Positions 23,897-34,559 of a stretch of 64,000 nt of DNA are shown here, in pieces. Under the pieces are notes generated by a model. That model was not told the DNA's origin. It saw nothing but the letters and a program-made list of their open reading frames with translations, and did no database searches. The DNA lies in the NCBI RefSeq assembly GCF_009870125.1, contig NC_046680.1:8556001-8620000 (forward strand). Direction: 5' to 3'. The number at the start of each line of letters is the position of its first letter. Position 1 is the first letter of the stretch. A program made the translations under genes and the position numbers. Source of the stretch: Drosophila pseudoobscura. Taxonomy: Eukaryota > Arthropoda > Insecta > Diptera > Drosophilidae.

Positions 23897-25722
23897 GCTT
23901 CCCCACTGGCATTGGCCTCCATTAGCATCCACTAGACTAAGTTGTGTGTGTTTGGGTCCGGGGCCCACCGACTGTCCCACCCACTGAGGGATTGGGTTCC
24001 ACTGAGGAACGAGCATTTTCAAGAGCCGGCCGGATAACGTCCGAAAATGTCGCTTCTCTCTGCGGACCCATTGCGCAGCCTGGGCGGTCCGAGGGCCCCT
24101 GTAGAAATTTCCGATCCACACTGATCATTCCACTAGCATATCGGGCAACGAGAGATTAAAGGAGCCAAGACACTATTCTATATATAAATACGACATATTG
24201 TATGCTTTAATTGTATGACAACCACCACAAAAAAAGGAAACTCTTGATTTAATAAAAACTACTGAGTAAAATTAACAATCAACATATATTATGTGGAAGA
24301 ATTCCCTGTATTTGCATATCACTGCATAGATTCTGTGTTACATGATTGGAACTCTTGAGTGAAGTGGACTATGCTCTACCCAAACGATTCAATCTCTCAC
24401 TTGAAGGGGTCTTAAAGTAACTGTGAAATGATTTCATCGATAGAGACCATCAAACCACTCCAATAAAACTGTTACGAGTGTCAGTAAACCTCTTAGAAGA
24501 TGATGCTAATCTCGTGCACTCCGTCATCATAGACCATCGTTGGATCCATTCATATTCCGTCTCTGGACAGATCCGCAGACATGCTCGTATTCTATAACGG
24601 CTCTGGGGACTTGACTTGGCCATGAACAAATCATAAAGTGGCCCAGGGGCCTGGGGAGGGGATTTATTTGGCTTAGTCGAAAAGAAGATGAAAGCCAATA
24701 ATCGTAAATTAGCTGCTCGGGCTCTAAAAACTGAAGTATGTTTGGGATTTCTTTTATTGCAGCAGCCCCAGAGGCGGTCCCCGGCCGAAGCGAGCCCGAA
24801 AGAACAAATAAATTCGTTGGCAGGCTTACATCACTTGGTTGGGTCTTGGTCTTGGTCTTGGTCGTGGTCGTGGTCGTGTTCTGGTCCCTCCGTCTGTCCA
24901 GTCTTCGGTGTCTTCGGTGTCTGCATTCAAATCTGCAAATCATCTTTCTTAATTTAAAGAGGATTTCGAGACGCAGACGAAGACGCATCACATCAAGTTT
25001 TATGTGTGTCGGTGTCGCTCAACAATTGGATGAAGATGAAGATGGAGCTGCGGCGGGCCAGCCAGCAGCGGCTGTGGACACAACGCATTAACCAGAAGAT
25101 CCCCGAGCTGGCTTGCAGACCCAAAGGTACCCGCCCCTGCCCCATGCCCACCTGCTGGTGCTCCATCGTCGTCTCCATCTTCAGCTCCACCTTCGCCCTG
25201 ACGCAGATGAGAGTGACTTCGTTTGAAGTTCTGTATTGTTGACTGATGTTGTTGTTCTTCTTGCTGTTGCTGCTGAAAGTGGTTAATGAAAGAAGCACAC
25301 ACAGATACTCGCGCATACATACATGCATTCTCGTATAAGGTATATGGCAGTCGGAGCAGGCAGATGTGAAGACAACCTTGAAATGTATAGCAGAGTCCAA
25401 CGAACGAATATATAAAAAAAATGGTTCTGTTCTCCTCTTTGTGCGAGCACCTCAGAGGAGCTTGAGGAGCATTCCTTGGGTAAGAACGGTAAGTAACTGC
25501 TAACTGGAAGATGAATTTCAAATCTCTGGAGAATCGGCGGCGTCTGCATCCGTGATAAGGAACGAAAGGAAAAGTACGCTCACGCGCCCGCCCGATATTG
25601 GTGTTATTTATAAAGCCGCACAAAGTGCACCTGATCTCAGGAAAGATGATTCAGTTGCTTTACATACGGAAGTGTACGGAGGAATTGCCCAAAACAGAGA
25701 GAAAGTACCGACTTTGCCGAAT
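23897..25722. other. Lectin 3' UTR and intergenic region
   Basis: The first 360 bases form the lectin 3' UTR, ending near the AATAAA at 24251. The remaining 1.4 kb shows no gene. It contains a GGTCTT/GGTCGT repeat near 24842-24880. Short frames on both strands lack family features and good splice signals. Confidence 0.5.
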
Positions 25723-25758
25723 TATATAAAGGAATCGTTCAGGCTTCCAGCATCATTG
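25723..25758 (+). promoter_or_regulatory. TATA box and initiator of the small secreted peptide gene
   Basis: TATATAAA at 25723-25730 is followed by TCATTG at 25753-25758, whose A (25755) lies 32 bases downstream of the TATA box start. This spacing is standard for a Drosophila TATA/Inr core promoter. It would give a 5' UTR of about 51 bases before the ATG at 25806. Confidence 0.7.
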
Positions 25759-25805
25759 CAAGCCAAACAATTCGCTTGAAAGGACTACTTCCATCCCGCA
25801 ACAAA

Positions 25806-26111
25806 ATGAAAGTGACTCTGATCCTCAGCTTCCTGGCCTCCCTGGCCCTCTCGCTGGCCCTGCCCCAGGTGGGACATGGATCCATCAATGGACCCAGCGG
25901 CGTAAGTATAAACTCTGACCCGAAACAAGGGATATCTTGGCTAATCTTTCGAATGATTCGTGGCGTTCAGCGCTTTGCCATGACCCGGGACTGGGCTTTG
26001 CCGCCAGTGGACCTTCAGAAGCCCATCGTCTTTCTGCGCGAGGCCACGCCCATCCACGAAGAGCCCCAGGAGTCGCGCTCCGTGCAGACACGACGACGCC
26101 AGATTGCCTGA
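25806..26111 (+). CDS. Small secreted peptide precursor (78 residues)
   Basis: Two exons, 25806-25901 and 25971-26111, give a 78-residue product. Residues 1-19 (MKVTLILSFLASLALSLAL) form a clean signal peptide. The mature part is about 59 residues with no cysteine, contains RFAMTRDW, LPPVDLQKP and IHEEPQE, and ends with a basic RTRR-type cluster (TRRRQIA) that could be a furin-like processing site. The 69-base intron has consensus ends (GTAAGT, TTCAG), is in frame and lacks a stop, so an unspliced form would be 101 residues. TATA and initiator lie upstream and AATAAA at 26159. I recognise no family. A secreted immune, reproductive or neuropeptide-like precursor is possible, but the sequence does not decide. 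Confidence 0.75.
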   Translation: MKVTLILSFLASLALSLALPQVGHGSINGPSGVSINSDPKQGISWLIFRMIRGVQRFAMTRDWALPPVDLQKPIVFLREATPIHEEPQESRSVQTRRRQIA

Positions 26112-26164
26112 GCTCTCTCTCCGATAGAATGTGTTACTAGAATTAATAGTTACGTGCCAATAAA

Positions 26165-26680
26165 TTGATTAATATTAAATTGTATCCAAACTTCACGCCT
26201 GATCGCATGCCAAAGCCGAAAACGATCCACGACAGAGCATAGCCCACATGGATATTCATGGAATGGACAGTTCTGTTGACATAATTAACGCAGATCTAGG
26301 TGTCGAAGGAGAAAACGGGTTTCCTTAGGGGAGTTCCCTCAAATAAAACCAAATTAATGTTGGGTGTCTTCTTGGAAGCGCTGTTCGGCATCAGGTTAGA
26401 ACCAGCTCGAGCATCCCGTGCCGGCTACTGTTATTATTATTTAATATCGACTCGTTTTTACATATGCATGTGTATGTACGGCTTTAATTAACACTTGAGC
26501 AGTCAGCCCCCCACCAGCCCCTTAACGGGAGTAATAATAAATGTTAATGACAGAGTATTAGATTTATTTTTGCATATTTTTTAATATATACATACGTATT
26601 ACGTATACGCAGCGATACAAGTTTTGTCTTTAAGTAGTAGCTCATCTAATTAAATTTGCATGATAGCGCCATATCAGATC
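26165..26680. other. Intergenic region between the peptide gene and the cathepsin promoters
   Basis: About 500 bases of AT-rich DNA with no coding or RNA gene that I can see. It separates the polyadenylation signal of the peptide gene from the distal TATA box of the cysteine protease gene. Confidence 0.5.
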
Positions 26681-26686
26681 GGTGGC

Positions 26687-26749
26687 TATAAAAGCCCCAG
26701 TTTTGGGTCCCCGGCCATACCATTAGTGTTGGTCGATCGCTCGAGAAAG
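26687..26749 (+). promoter_or_regulatory. Distal TATA promoter and non-coding first exon of the cysteine protease gene
   Basis: TATAAAAG at 26687-26694 would direct initiation near 26718-26722. A good donor (GTTAGT) follows at 26750, leaving a non-coding exon of about 30 bases. It would splice to the acceptor ending at 27736, just before the ATG at 27743. The exon is very short, so its true 5' end could lie elsewhere. Confidence 0.5.
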
Positions 26750-27468
26750 GTTAGTCGCTGGTTAAATTCTTCCTGGGATCCATAAAGTGAACATAAAACT
26801 TGTTTCGATTGTAAAGTTTATTTCTGTCTTGTCCTCTGTCTCTGCTGCAAGTGCATTTTCGTTGTCCAGATCTGTCCAGATCGGATTATCTTGTGTGCAG
26901 TAATATTTAATTGCCTTGAACTTGACAACGAGTTTTCGAGATCTTCCGGTTTTTCCTGTGCCGCCAAAGTGATGCCTTACCTTGCCTTACCTTGCCCCCT
27001 ATGAGACGTGTATAAACATCGTTTAAAATCAGCCTCATCTCGGCGATTAAGTGTGTTAATTAAAATCATGATTACGTTTTGGAAGCCGCATTCAAGTCGA
27101 AATTCATTATGGTTGTTGTATGCTGTTTTACCGGTACCATAAGACCCATAAAAGTGACATGTAGGCCATAAATCGGCATAACAAAGATCATTTATTGACA
27201 GTAAACAAGTTTGAGCTCAATTTTTCTTATGTTTTTTTGTTCGATTGTTTATGCCACTCCACAGCTAAAACAGTTCACATGGTTACAATTATAGCTACTG
27301 CTACATGGTGTGATCAGAGCTTTTCGGATTCTGTATAATCATGAATTACTGGACTTGGGATAAACTCGTACTCGTATTGTTTGAGGTTTGAGGGGGTAGC
27401 AAGGTAGACAAGTTTATTAGGCTTCGAATCTATTTTACATGTCTGTCTAATCGATTTGTGATGATAGC

Positions 27469-27524
27469 TATATAAACGCTGACTGGCGATAGAGCCCAAA
27501 CATTTGTACAGATTGAGTGAACGG
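27469..27524 (+). promoter_or_regulatory. Proximal TATA promoter and non-coding first exon of the cysteine protease gene
   Basis: TATATAAA at 27469-27476 is followed by an initiator-like ACATTTG near 27500 and a donor (GTAAGG) at 27525. The implied exon (about 27501-27524) could splice to the same acceptor at 27736 as the distal exon. The TATA-to-donor layout mirrors the distal promoter, which supports alternative promoter use. Confidence 0.5.
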
Positions 27525-27742
27525 GTAAGGTTGGGTCCGATAGAGACAGTGACATAACACTGATGATTTCAGATTTGAAAATATAATTGCACATATATTC
27601 AACTCAATCTGTTAATAAGTGTTACTACAAATGTAATCGAACTTAATTGACAACCGACAACGCAGAGATATTCTGTATTTTCCCCAGTCAGATGGAATAC
27701 TATACGACTAGTATATATAGCAAATCTTCTTCCCAGATCACA

Positions 27743-28986
27743 ATGAAGTTTCTGTTGGTGCTTCCCCTGTTTGTTGCCTTGGCTTCGGCACAGTTTGGTG
27801 GATTTGGAGGTGGCCTGGGTGGCAACCGCCTGGGTGGAGCCCTCTCGAATGCGGCCAACAGGGTCCAGCAGGGAATCGCCAACATTGCCAGACAACTGCC
27901 TTCACCGCCAAAGATCACGAATGTGCAGAACTTTGGCGATTTCTTGGTAAGTCTTTCTCCATCTGTCATCACCAGAGAGAGGATCTTTATTGTGATTACT
28001 TTCTTTCTCAGGCGCAATCTGGAAAGAATTATCTGTCCGCTGCAGACAAGGCCCTGCACGAGGGCGTCTTCGCTGCACGCAAGAATTTGGTTGATGCCGG
28101 CAACGATGCCTTTGCCAAGGGCGCCTCCAGCTACCAGCTGGCAGTGAATGCCTTTTCGGATCTGACAAAATCAGAGTTCCTCTCGCAGCTGACTGGCCTC
28201 CGGAAATCGTCGCAGGGAGCGTAAGTTCATCAGAAACTATAATCTGCCATTCCTAAATTAATATCATAATCCGTACCCAGATCGAAAGCCACAGCCAATC
28301 GAAAGCTGGCTAGTGTGCCTGCAGGAGCCAGCATTCCCGAATCCTTCGACTGGCGCCAGAAGGGAGGCGTTACTTCGGTGAAGTTCCAGGGAACTTGCGG
28401 ATCGTGTTGGGCCTTTGCCACCACCGGTGCCATTGAGGGCCATATCTTCCGCAAGACCGGCACCCTGCCGAATCTGTCCGAGCAGAATCTGGTCGATTGC
28501 GGTACCCTGGAGTTTGGTCTGAGCGGGTGCGATGGCGGTTTCCAGGAGTACGCCATGGCATTCATCAATGAGGAGCAGAAGGGCGTGTCCAAGGCCGATG
28601 GTTATCCGTACATAGACAACAAGGATACGTGCAAGTACAGCAAAAATCTGTCGGGTGCGCAGATTACCGGCTTCGCCACCATTCCGCCAAAGGACGAGAC
28701 TCTCATGAAGAAGGTGATTGCCACTCTGGGTCCCCTGGCCTGCTCCCTGAACGGCCTGGAGACTCTGCTGCAGTACAAGAGTGGAATCTACTCCGACGAG
28801 AAGTGCAATGAGGGCGAGCCGAACCACTCTGTTCTGGTCGTGGGCTATGGCTCGGAAAAGGGTCAGGATTACTGGATTGTCAAGAACTCGTGGGACAAGG
28901 TTTGGGGCGAGGAAGGCTACTTCCGCTTGCCACGCGGCAATAACTTCTGCGGCATTGCCCTCGAGTGCACCTACCCCATAGTTTAG
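27743..28986 (+). CDS. CG4847: Papain-family cysteine protease (cathepsin L-like, CG4847 type)
   Basis: Predicted 372-residue secreted or lysosomal protease. Exons: 27743-27946, 28012-28220 and 28281-28986. A signal peptide (about 1-17, MKFLLVLPLFVALASAQ) is followed by a Gly/Asn-rich segment (about 18-45) unusual for cathepsins, then a propeptide with an NAFSDLTKSEF motif. The mature domain begins near IPESFDWR (156-163). The catalytic set is complete: oxyanion Gln174 and Cys180 in QGTCGSCWAFA, His320 in NHSVLVVGYG, and Asn340 in KNSWDKVWGEEGYF. Further conserved pairs include SEQNLVDC and GCDGG. It matches the D. melanogaster gene CG4847 as I remember it. Two TATA promoters with short non-coding exons lie upstream, and AATAAA lies at 29218. 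The repeat block starts about 200 bases further on. Confidence 0.93.
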
Positions 28987-29990
28987 TTCTACTAAAATTA
29001 GTCCCAGCTTGTAACTAAACGAGTCAATAACAAAAATGTACATACATATGTACGATTACGAACTTCCCTCGCTATAACTCTATATTTGATCTAGAGCTAT
29101 CTGTTTGCTTGGTGAAATCAGATCTCCTGGATCCTAGACTTGCATGCCCAACGACAGGATATACCTTAAAGTTGAAACAATTTCAGAAATTTAACGAATA
29201 TATAGCGATATTAATTTAATAAAATGAGAAAACATGAGCCACACCGCTAAGTTTTGGACTGAGGCTTGCTTTTATATAGATTCTTGTGTAAACCGCAGAT
29301 CTCTTGTGCTGGGTTTTTAGAAACAGTAGGATATTCCATCTAACTAAGCAGGACGACTATCCATATAGTATATAGATGTGCCAGTTCATGCACCGAACAT
29401 GTCGCAAGCGAACTTTCTGGATGAGATCCCAGACTAACGCGACTAAGATCGCGACTAACGCCGCGACATCATGAGCAGCCCATTCATACGCCGCCGAATC
29501 AAACGCATAGCTTCAGCTTCCAGACGAGTAAATCTTAAATATACTTCTCTTACAGAGGACCTATGTACCCTACGCTTCGTCACAAACCGAGTCGTATCCG
29601 ATCTTTTCCACTTGTTCAAAATCATCCTTGCTATATTCTTTATCGGGAAAGCTATCCCGACTACAAAAAGGCGTGGCACGCCGATATAGGTTCACAAATA
29701 GCGGAGAAAACCAAATGTTTTTGATTGGGGAAAATGTCCTTAATCCTTGATAAAGACTTCATTAAATTAGGGACATTTTTTCGACCACAGGAAGCCGTCG
29801 CAAATATTCAAAGCAAATAAGAAAAGAAAGCAAAGAAATACCAAAGCATCAAGGACAGATTTCTAGACAGGGCGGGCTATGGCATGCCCCGATTGCGCCT
29901 TAAATAAGAGAGAAAACATGATATGTATCTCCGGAGAAAATATCCTTGATCCTTGGTCCGTGATAAGGTCTCCATCAAGTAACGGATAAA

Positions 29991-30240
29991 ACAACAACTC
30001 TTAACTTGCGACCGATCAAATTATCAAAATAATTATTATACAATAAAAATCAAAAATATTTTATAATTATTGTTTTTGGTTTTATTGTATTATTATTATT
30101 TTTGATTTTTATTAATGATTAATAATTAATAATTCATGTATTAATAATTAATTAATTAATTCATTAATTAATTAATAATTAATTTATTAATAATTATTAT
30201 TTTGATAATTTAAGCGGTCGCAAGTTAAGAGTTGTTTTTT
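29991..30240. mobile_element. AT-rich palindromic element (MITE-like hairpin)
   Basis: Terminal inverted repeats of about 50 bases: the left end reads ACAACTCTTAACTTGCGACC and continues through TTATCAAAATAATTATTA; the right end (30190-30240) is its reverse complement with a few changes. The roughly 150-base centre is almost pure AT with many TTAATTAAT units. There is no coding capacity. It sits exactly between the inverted arms of the surrounding repeat block, so it may be the centre of one larger foldback element rather than a separate insertion. No clear target-site duplication was found. Confidence 0.7.
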
Positions 30241-30270
30241 TCTCCGTTCCTTGAAGCCCGTTCTAGTCGT

Positions 30271-30784
30271 GCGACGGCTTCCTGTGTTCGGAATAACATC
30301 CTTGATTTGATGGAGTCCTTATCAAGAACCAAGGATTAAGGATATTTTTCTCAGACATATAACATATAGACTGTTTTCTCCCTTATTCATGGCCCGATCG
30401 CGACATGCGACGGCTTCCCATGATCAGAAAAAACTTCTTGATTCTTCGCAAACGATTCCAACAACCCCAGCCATACATATCTAGTTTTTTCGGCTATTAG
30501 TGGGCTGATCTAGGCGTGCGACGGCTTCCTGTTATCGAAAAGATGTCCCTAAATTGAAGGAGTCCTTATCAAGGACCAAGGATCAAGGATGATTTCTCCG
30601 GACACATATATCATGTTTTCTCTCTTATTTTAGGGCCAATCGGGGCGTGCCATAGCCCGCCGTGATTAGAAATATGTCCTTGATCCTTTGGTAAGGACTA
30701 TAACAACCCCCACCGTAAATATTCAGTTTTCTTGGATATTTGTGAGCCGATCTAGGACTGCAACGGCTTCCTGTGCACAGGTTT
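30271..30784. repeat. Roughly 245-base tandem repeat, two full units plus part
   Basis: The motif GCGACGGCTTCCTG (or a close variant) begins at 30271, 30518 and 30760, giving periods of 247 and 242. A half-unit motif occurs between, at 30407 (GCGACGGCTTCCC) and near 30652 (GTGCCATAGCCCGCC), suggesting a dimeric unit of about 137 plus 108 bases. Each unit carries a TTATCAAGGACCAAGGATCA-like stretch and an ACATATATCATGTTTTCTC-like stretch. At least one unit recurs inverted at 29725-29990. Confidence 0.8.
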
Positions 30785-30892
30785 AAAATTATCGCACATT
30801 AAAGGAACCGGTCTTGGTAACTGAAACGGTTTTAAAACGGAACGACGCGATTTTGCATTGCATAACATGTTTCTGTAGCATCATGTTATTCA

Positions 30893-31320
30893 TTAATCGG
30901 ATAAAATAATGTCGGCGGGGCTGAGAATTCTATCTAGCTAGTAATATTCGACGGAATATCAAAAGTGAGTTATATATATTATATAAATTGAATTCGTCAG
31001 TGTATTTACGGTATAATTTAAAAATGAGACGGTATATTTACGGTATATCGGTATATAATGGTATATTTTGTCAATTTAATCAAGCTATTAAATTTCATTT
31101 TCAACGGTATATAGAAATCCAATAAAAGCAAGTATTTAGAATAGGCCAGTCAAAGCCAAAATTGAATCGTTAATCGGATAAAATTATGTGGACAGGGATG
31201 AACGTTCTATTTAGCTATTTATATGGCACGGAATATCAAAAACGAGGAATATGTCAAATAGAACTTGAATTCATCAGTATATTTACGGTATATTTTTTAA
31301 ATGAGACGGTATATTTCTGA
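30893..31320. repeat. Direct repeat pair with GGTATATTT-rich ends
   Basis: TTAATCGGATAAAAT begins at 30893 and again at 31170. Both copies continue through a TCTATxTAGCTA-like stretch, CGGAATATCAAAA, GAATTCxTCAGT and ATTTACGGTATA, and end with AAATGAGACGGTATATTT. The offset is 277 bases. The terminal motif (AAATGAGACGGTAT) also occurs inverted at 54903-54956, so this is a dispersed family, not a local duplication. Confidence 0.75.
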
Positions 31321-31829
31321 TGGTCGGACTGGGTACCATCCCTAGTTTGACAACAATAATAAAAAATTACAAATTAAATAAATTGGGCAAAAATTAAACG
31401 ATATTAGGAGTGACAGGGGAGAGTTCATGTGCAAATCAAGGGTACTGCCATGAGAAATGGCGACTGTGCGTCATATGGAAGGCCAACGAGCAGCATTTTT
31501 CCTGCAGGTGTGTGTGTTTTTAAAGCAGAATTCTGTATTTTGGACAGCGGAACCAGCGCCAGCCCACTTTTGAGAAAGTGGGCGTTGTCACGCTTTTGCA
31601 AATCCGTCCAGTGTCTCATTTGTTTTGTTCACTTGTATCCCAATGTGTATCCTAATCTCGGGCTTCCTTCTTCCAGAAATGTACTCGATAGTGCATGTGC
31701 GTAGAGTTTAATCCAAAGAGCCCCCCGCAGGGTCATTTCGCATTTTACCAACCAACCAACCACCACACGCGCACAGCCAAAGTCAACCTCCTAATCGTTT
31801 ATACCCTACCCGACTAACGACTAACCACC

Positions 31830-34218
31830 ATGGACGAAGACATTATGAATGCTGTAGAATCTCTTTTCGGTAAGGACGTGAAGATTGTGGACTGCGAGAC
31901 CTCGTCCTCCGTGCAGCAGGAGGAGGTGCTGCTGATCAACGGCGTGCCTGTCAAGTTGGATGGCATCCCGGCGGACGATGCGAGGGCCATCAAGGCAGCG
32001 CTTCTCGATGGCCAGATGCCGTCGGTGGAGCATCTGAACCAACTGTTGTTTCGCGCCGGCCTGGCTCAGCAGCCCATCGAGGTGGAAACGTCGCTGACAG
32101 TCAAGTCTTCCCTAACGACCACCGAGGAGGTGCTGGTGTCTCGCAATGGACAGATCCTGGATGAACGCACCGTGGAGACCAAGGAGCACTTCAATCATCA
32201 GTCGCATCAAAAGGAAATCTGGCATCCCATCAAACAGCACTCGGCTCTGGCTCGTGCCACTCCCGAAAACGCACTCAAATATGGAATGAATTCGAATTCC
32301 ACGCTGGCCTCACAGGCCACCGACTCTGACGACCGTCCGGCGAATCCTCTGGGTCGTCAGCTGAATGAAACCTTCTCGAATGCTTCGCTGATGTCCTCCA
32401 GCTCGGCCATAACCGGGTCAGATCAGGTGATTGGCTCCGTTTCATCCACCACAGTTGGCGACAAGAGCTCAAATATAAGCAGCTGCGACTCCGGCCATGA
32501 CGGTCTCTTCCACAGCGTCTCCATGAGTGCGCCCTGGTCGCATCCCCGCGACACTCTGACAGACTCCATGTACTGTGACATTCCCAGCTCGGCAGATGAG
32601 GCAGATGCAGTTTCCATACTCGTAAGATTAGACCTGAAGTCATATCCGTGATTGCTTTTCTAATCCGTTTCCTTGCAGAACACCCATCTGCAAATCACAG
32701 AGCCATGCGACATAGTAGCCGTTGATTGCCAAACACCGCCAGCTTACGCCAAAGACATGCCCAAGACCGGCAACCTGGACTCGCTGGTCAGCCTCCTGAC
32801 CAACAGCCAGAACAAAGAATTTGAGTTCACATTTCTGGTTTGTGGCCGTCTGTTCCTGCAGCCGCAAGAGCTGCTTTTGCGTATCGTAGACAAGTGCCAA
32901 TCCAGACAGGATACGCTGCTCCGGCTGCTCAAGCAATGGCTAAACATTTGCCCCAACGACTTTCGCAACGAGGCACTGCTCCAGGAGTTGGACAAGCAGG
33001 AAAAAGACGTGGCATTGGCAGCCTTTCTAGATGATATTTCTCAGTCTCAGGACCAGCGGGATGCAAGGGGACGCACACAACTGCAGTATATGCTGGCCAA
33101 GCAATCGTCGGGCAGCTCTCTGGGACGACAAAGCAGTATTAAGTCATTGAAACGATTCGCCGCCAACGTCTACAAGCTGGACAATGTGCTCAACAATTGC
33201 AGCAACCCCTTCGAATTAGCCCACCAATTGTATGCCATCGAGTATGCCTATTTATCGCAAATACGTCTAGAAGAATTTGTGGAAATGCTTGCCAAGGGCG
33301 AAATGAAAACGTGCATGTCGCAGACCAAGGCAGGCACCTTGGGCTCCAATTGCATCAGCCACGTAACCATCGGCAGCTATGTGCAGTGGTTTAATCAGTT
33401 GAGCTATCTGACTGCCACGGAAATAATAAAGGTGAGCGTAAAGGTGACATCATATTATCGACTGTACACCAATTACACTTATTTTTATATCCAACAGCTG
33501 GGCAAGAAGTCCCATCGTGCCCAAATGATTGACTTCTGGGTTGAGACCGCTCTGGAGTGCTTCAACACGGGCAACTTCAACAGCCTGATGGCCATTCTGA
33601 CGGCCCTTAACTTGACTGCCATAGCTCGTCTCAAGAAAACTGTAGGTTCCTTTAACTCCAGGACTCTGGCAAACAAATAATAATATAAAACTCGTCACTT
33701 TTAGTGGGCAAAAGTGCAGACGACTAAATTCGAGGGCTTGGAACATCAAATGGATCCCAGCTATCGGTCGACCATGAAAGCAGCCGTCTGGCGCTCGGAG
33801 CGGGAGATGGCCAACAAAATCGAGCGTGCCATCATACCGTTCTTCTCGCTGTTCCTCAAGGACCTCCATGCCATAAACGAAAGCCACGAAACAAAGTGAG
33901 TAATCCTTGCTCTTGACCACTGAATTGTAGAGAATTAACACATATTATTACACATACTATTAATACAGATTGGCCGACGGAACCATTAACTTTGAGAAGT
34001 GTCGACTCTTTGGCACCCAATTGAGCAACTTTTTCAAGTGGCAACGGCTGGACTGTCCCTACGAGCAGGTGGCAAACGTGGTGGCCTATTTGCAGAAGGC
34101 GGAAGCCCTGTCGGAGAATCTACTGATGAAGGCCTCCTACGAATGCGAGCCGCCGGACAATGCGGAGGAGAAGGATCATTACAAAACGCTGAAATCTACA
34201 AAGAAATCGACCACCTAA
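31830..34218 (+). CDS. CG4853: Ras-type guanine nucleotide exchange factor (RASGEF1-like)
   Basis: Predicted 709-residue cytoplasmic exchange factor for a Ras-family GTPase. Exons: 31830-32621, 32679-33431, 33498-33641, 33705-33895 and 33969-34218; all junctions keep frame. Residues 1-264 (exon 1) are family-specific and Ser-rich. A RasGEF N-terminal module occupies about 285-400 (SLVSLLTNSQNKEFEFTFLV, then QPQELLLRIVDKC). The catalytic CDC25-like domain runs from about 440 (NPFELAHQLYAIEYAYLSQI) to 690, including RAQMIDFWVETALECFNTGN with NFNSLMAILTALN, and FFSLFLKDLHAINE. This order fits the RASGEF1A/B/C group, whose mammalian members act on Rap2; the target here is inferred. D. melanogaster CG4853 is the likely orthologue from memory. 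The start at 31830 is the first ATG of the frame, in a CACCATGG context. It converges with APC10, whose stop is 342 bases away. Confidence 0.9.
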
Positions 34219-34559
34219 TCATTAACGACAATCCGCGGGGAAAGACAGGAACCCGAAGACAATGCAATTGCCTCGCACATCTTTTGTTGGCATTTCCATG
34301 TAGCGCATCAACAGAAACCGTAACAATAATACTTTAACACAGCAATAGTAGTGGTTAATCTGTACTTAAGCTTAAACGATGGTATATTTAAATTGAAATT
34401 GATTTATATATACAGTGATGGGCATTTAATTAGAAACACCAAAAATATTCATACAAATTACTAAAGTAACCTTTTAAAAGTTGCATTTTAGGCGTTAAAT
34501 ACACAAAAATACATAATTTTAAAACCTCTAACTCATCACGATTGTAGTGCTCTTGGTCC
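34219..34559. other. Convergent 3' UTR region of the RasGEF gene and APC10
   Basis: About 340 AT-rich bases between the two stop codons. This must hold the 3' UTRs and polyadenylation sites of both genes. No canonical AATAAA is obvious on the plus strand. No other gene is seen. Confidence 0.6.

Larger units (their letters stand above)
29250..31400. repeat. Composite repeat block: inverted and tandem repeats around a hairpin
   Basis: About 2 kb of transposon-like DNA between the protease and RasGEF genes. From left to right it holds unclassified sequence to about 29700, an inverted arm (29725-29990), an AT-rich palindrome (29991-30240), a direct arm of roughly 245-base tandem units (30271-30780), and two copies of a separate repeat (30893-31065 and 31170-31320). 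The left arm is the reverse complement of the right-arm unit, for example GGGCTATGGCATGCCCCGAT near 29875 against its complement near 30635-30655. Long inverted arms built from tandem units are the hallmark of foldback-type elements. No transposase is visible, so it would be non-autonomous or decayed. Confidence 0.75.

Noticed and set aside
22907-24121. 404-codon minus-strand frame antisense to the lectin tail exon
   Set aside because: It mirrors the acidic repeats of the real plus-strand exon (Asp/Glu/His codons read backwards give Val/Leu/Arg runs). The plus frame joins upstream exons in phase; the minus frame has no partner exons.
27705-27742. TATATATA just before the cysteine protease start codon as a third promoter
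   Set aside because: Initiation 30 bases downstream would fall on the ATG itself. The stretch reads better as the end of an intron, with a pyrimidine-rich acceptor (CTTCTTCCCAG) ending at 27736.
29471-29689. 72-codon frame at the left edge of the repeat block
   Set aside because: Basic, with no recognisable domain and similar open frames on both strands. It could be a decayed transposon fragment but there is not enough to call a gene.
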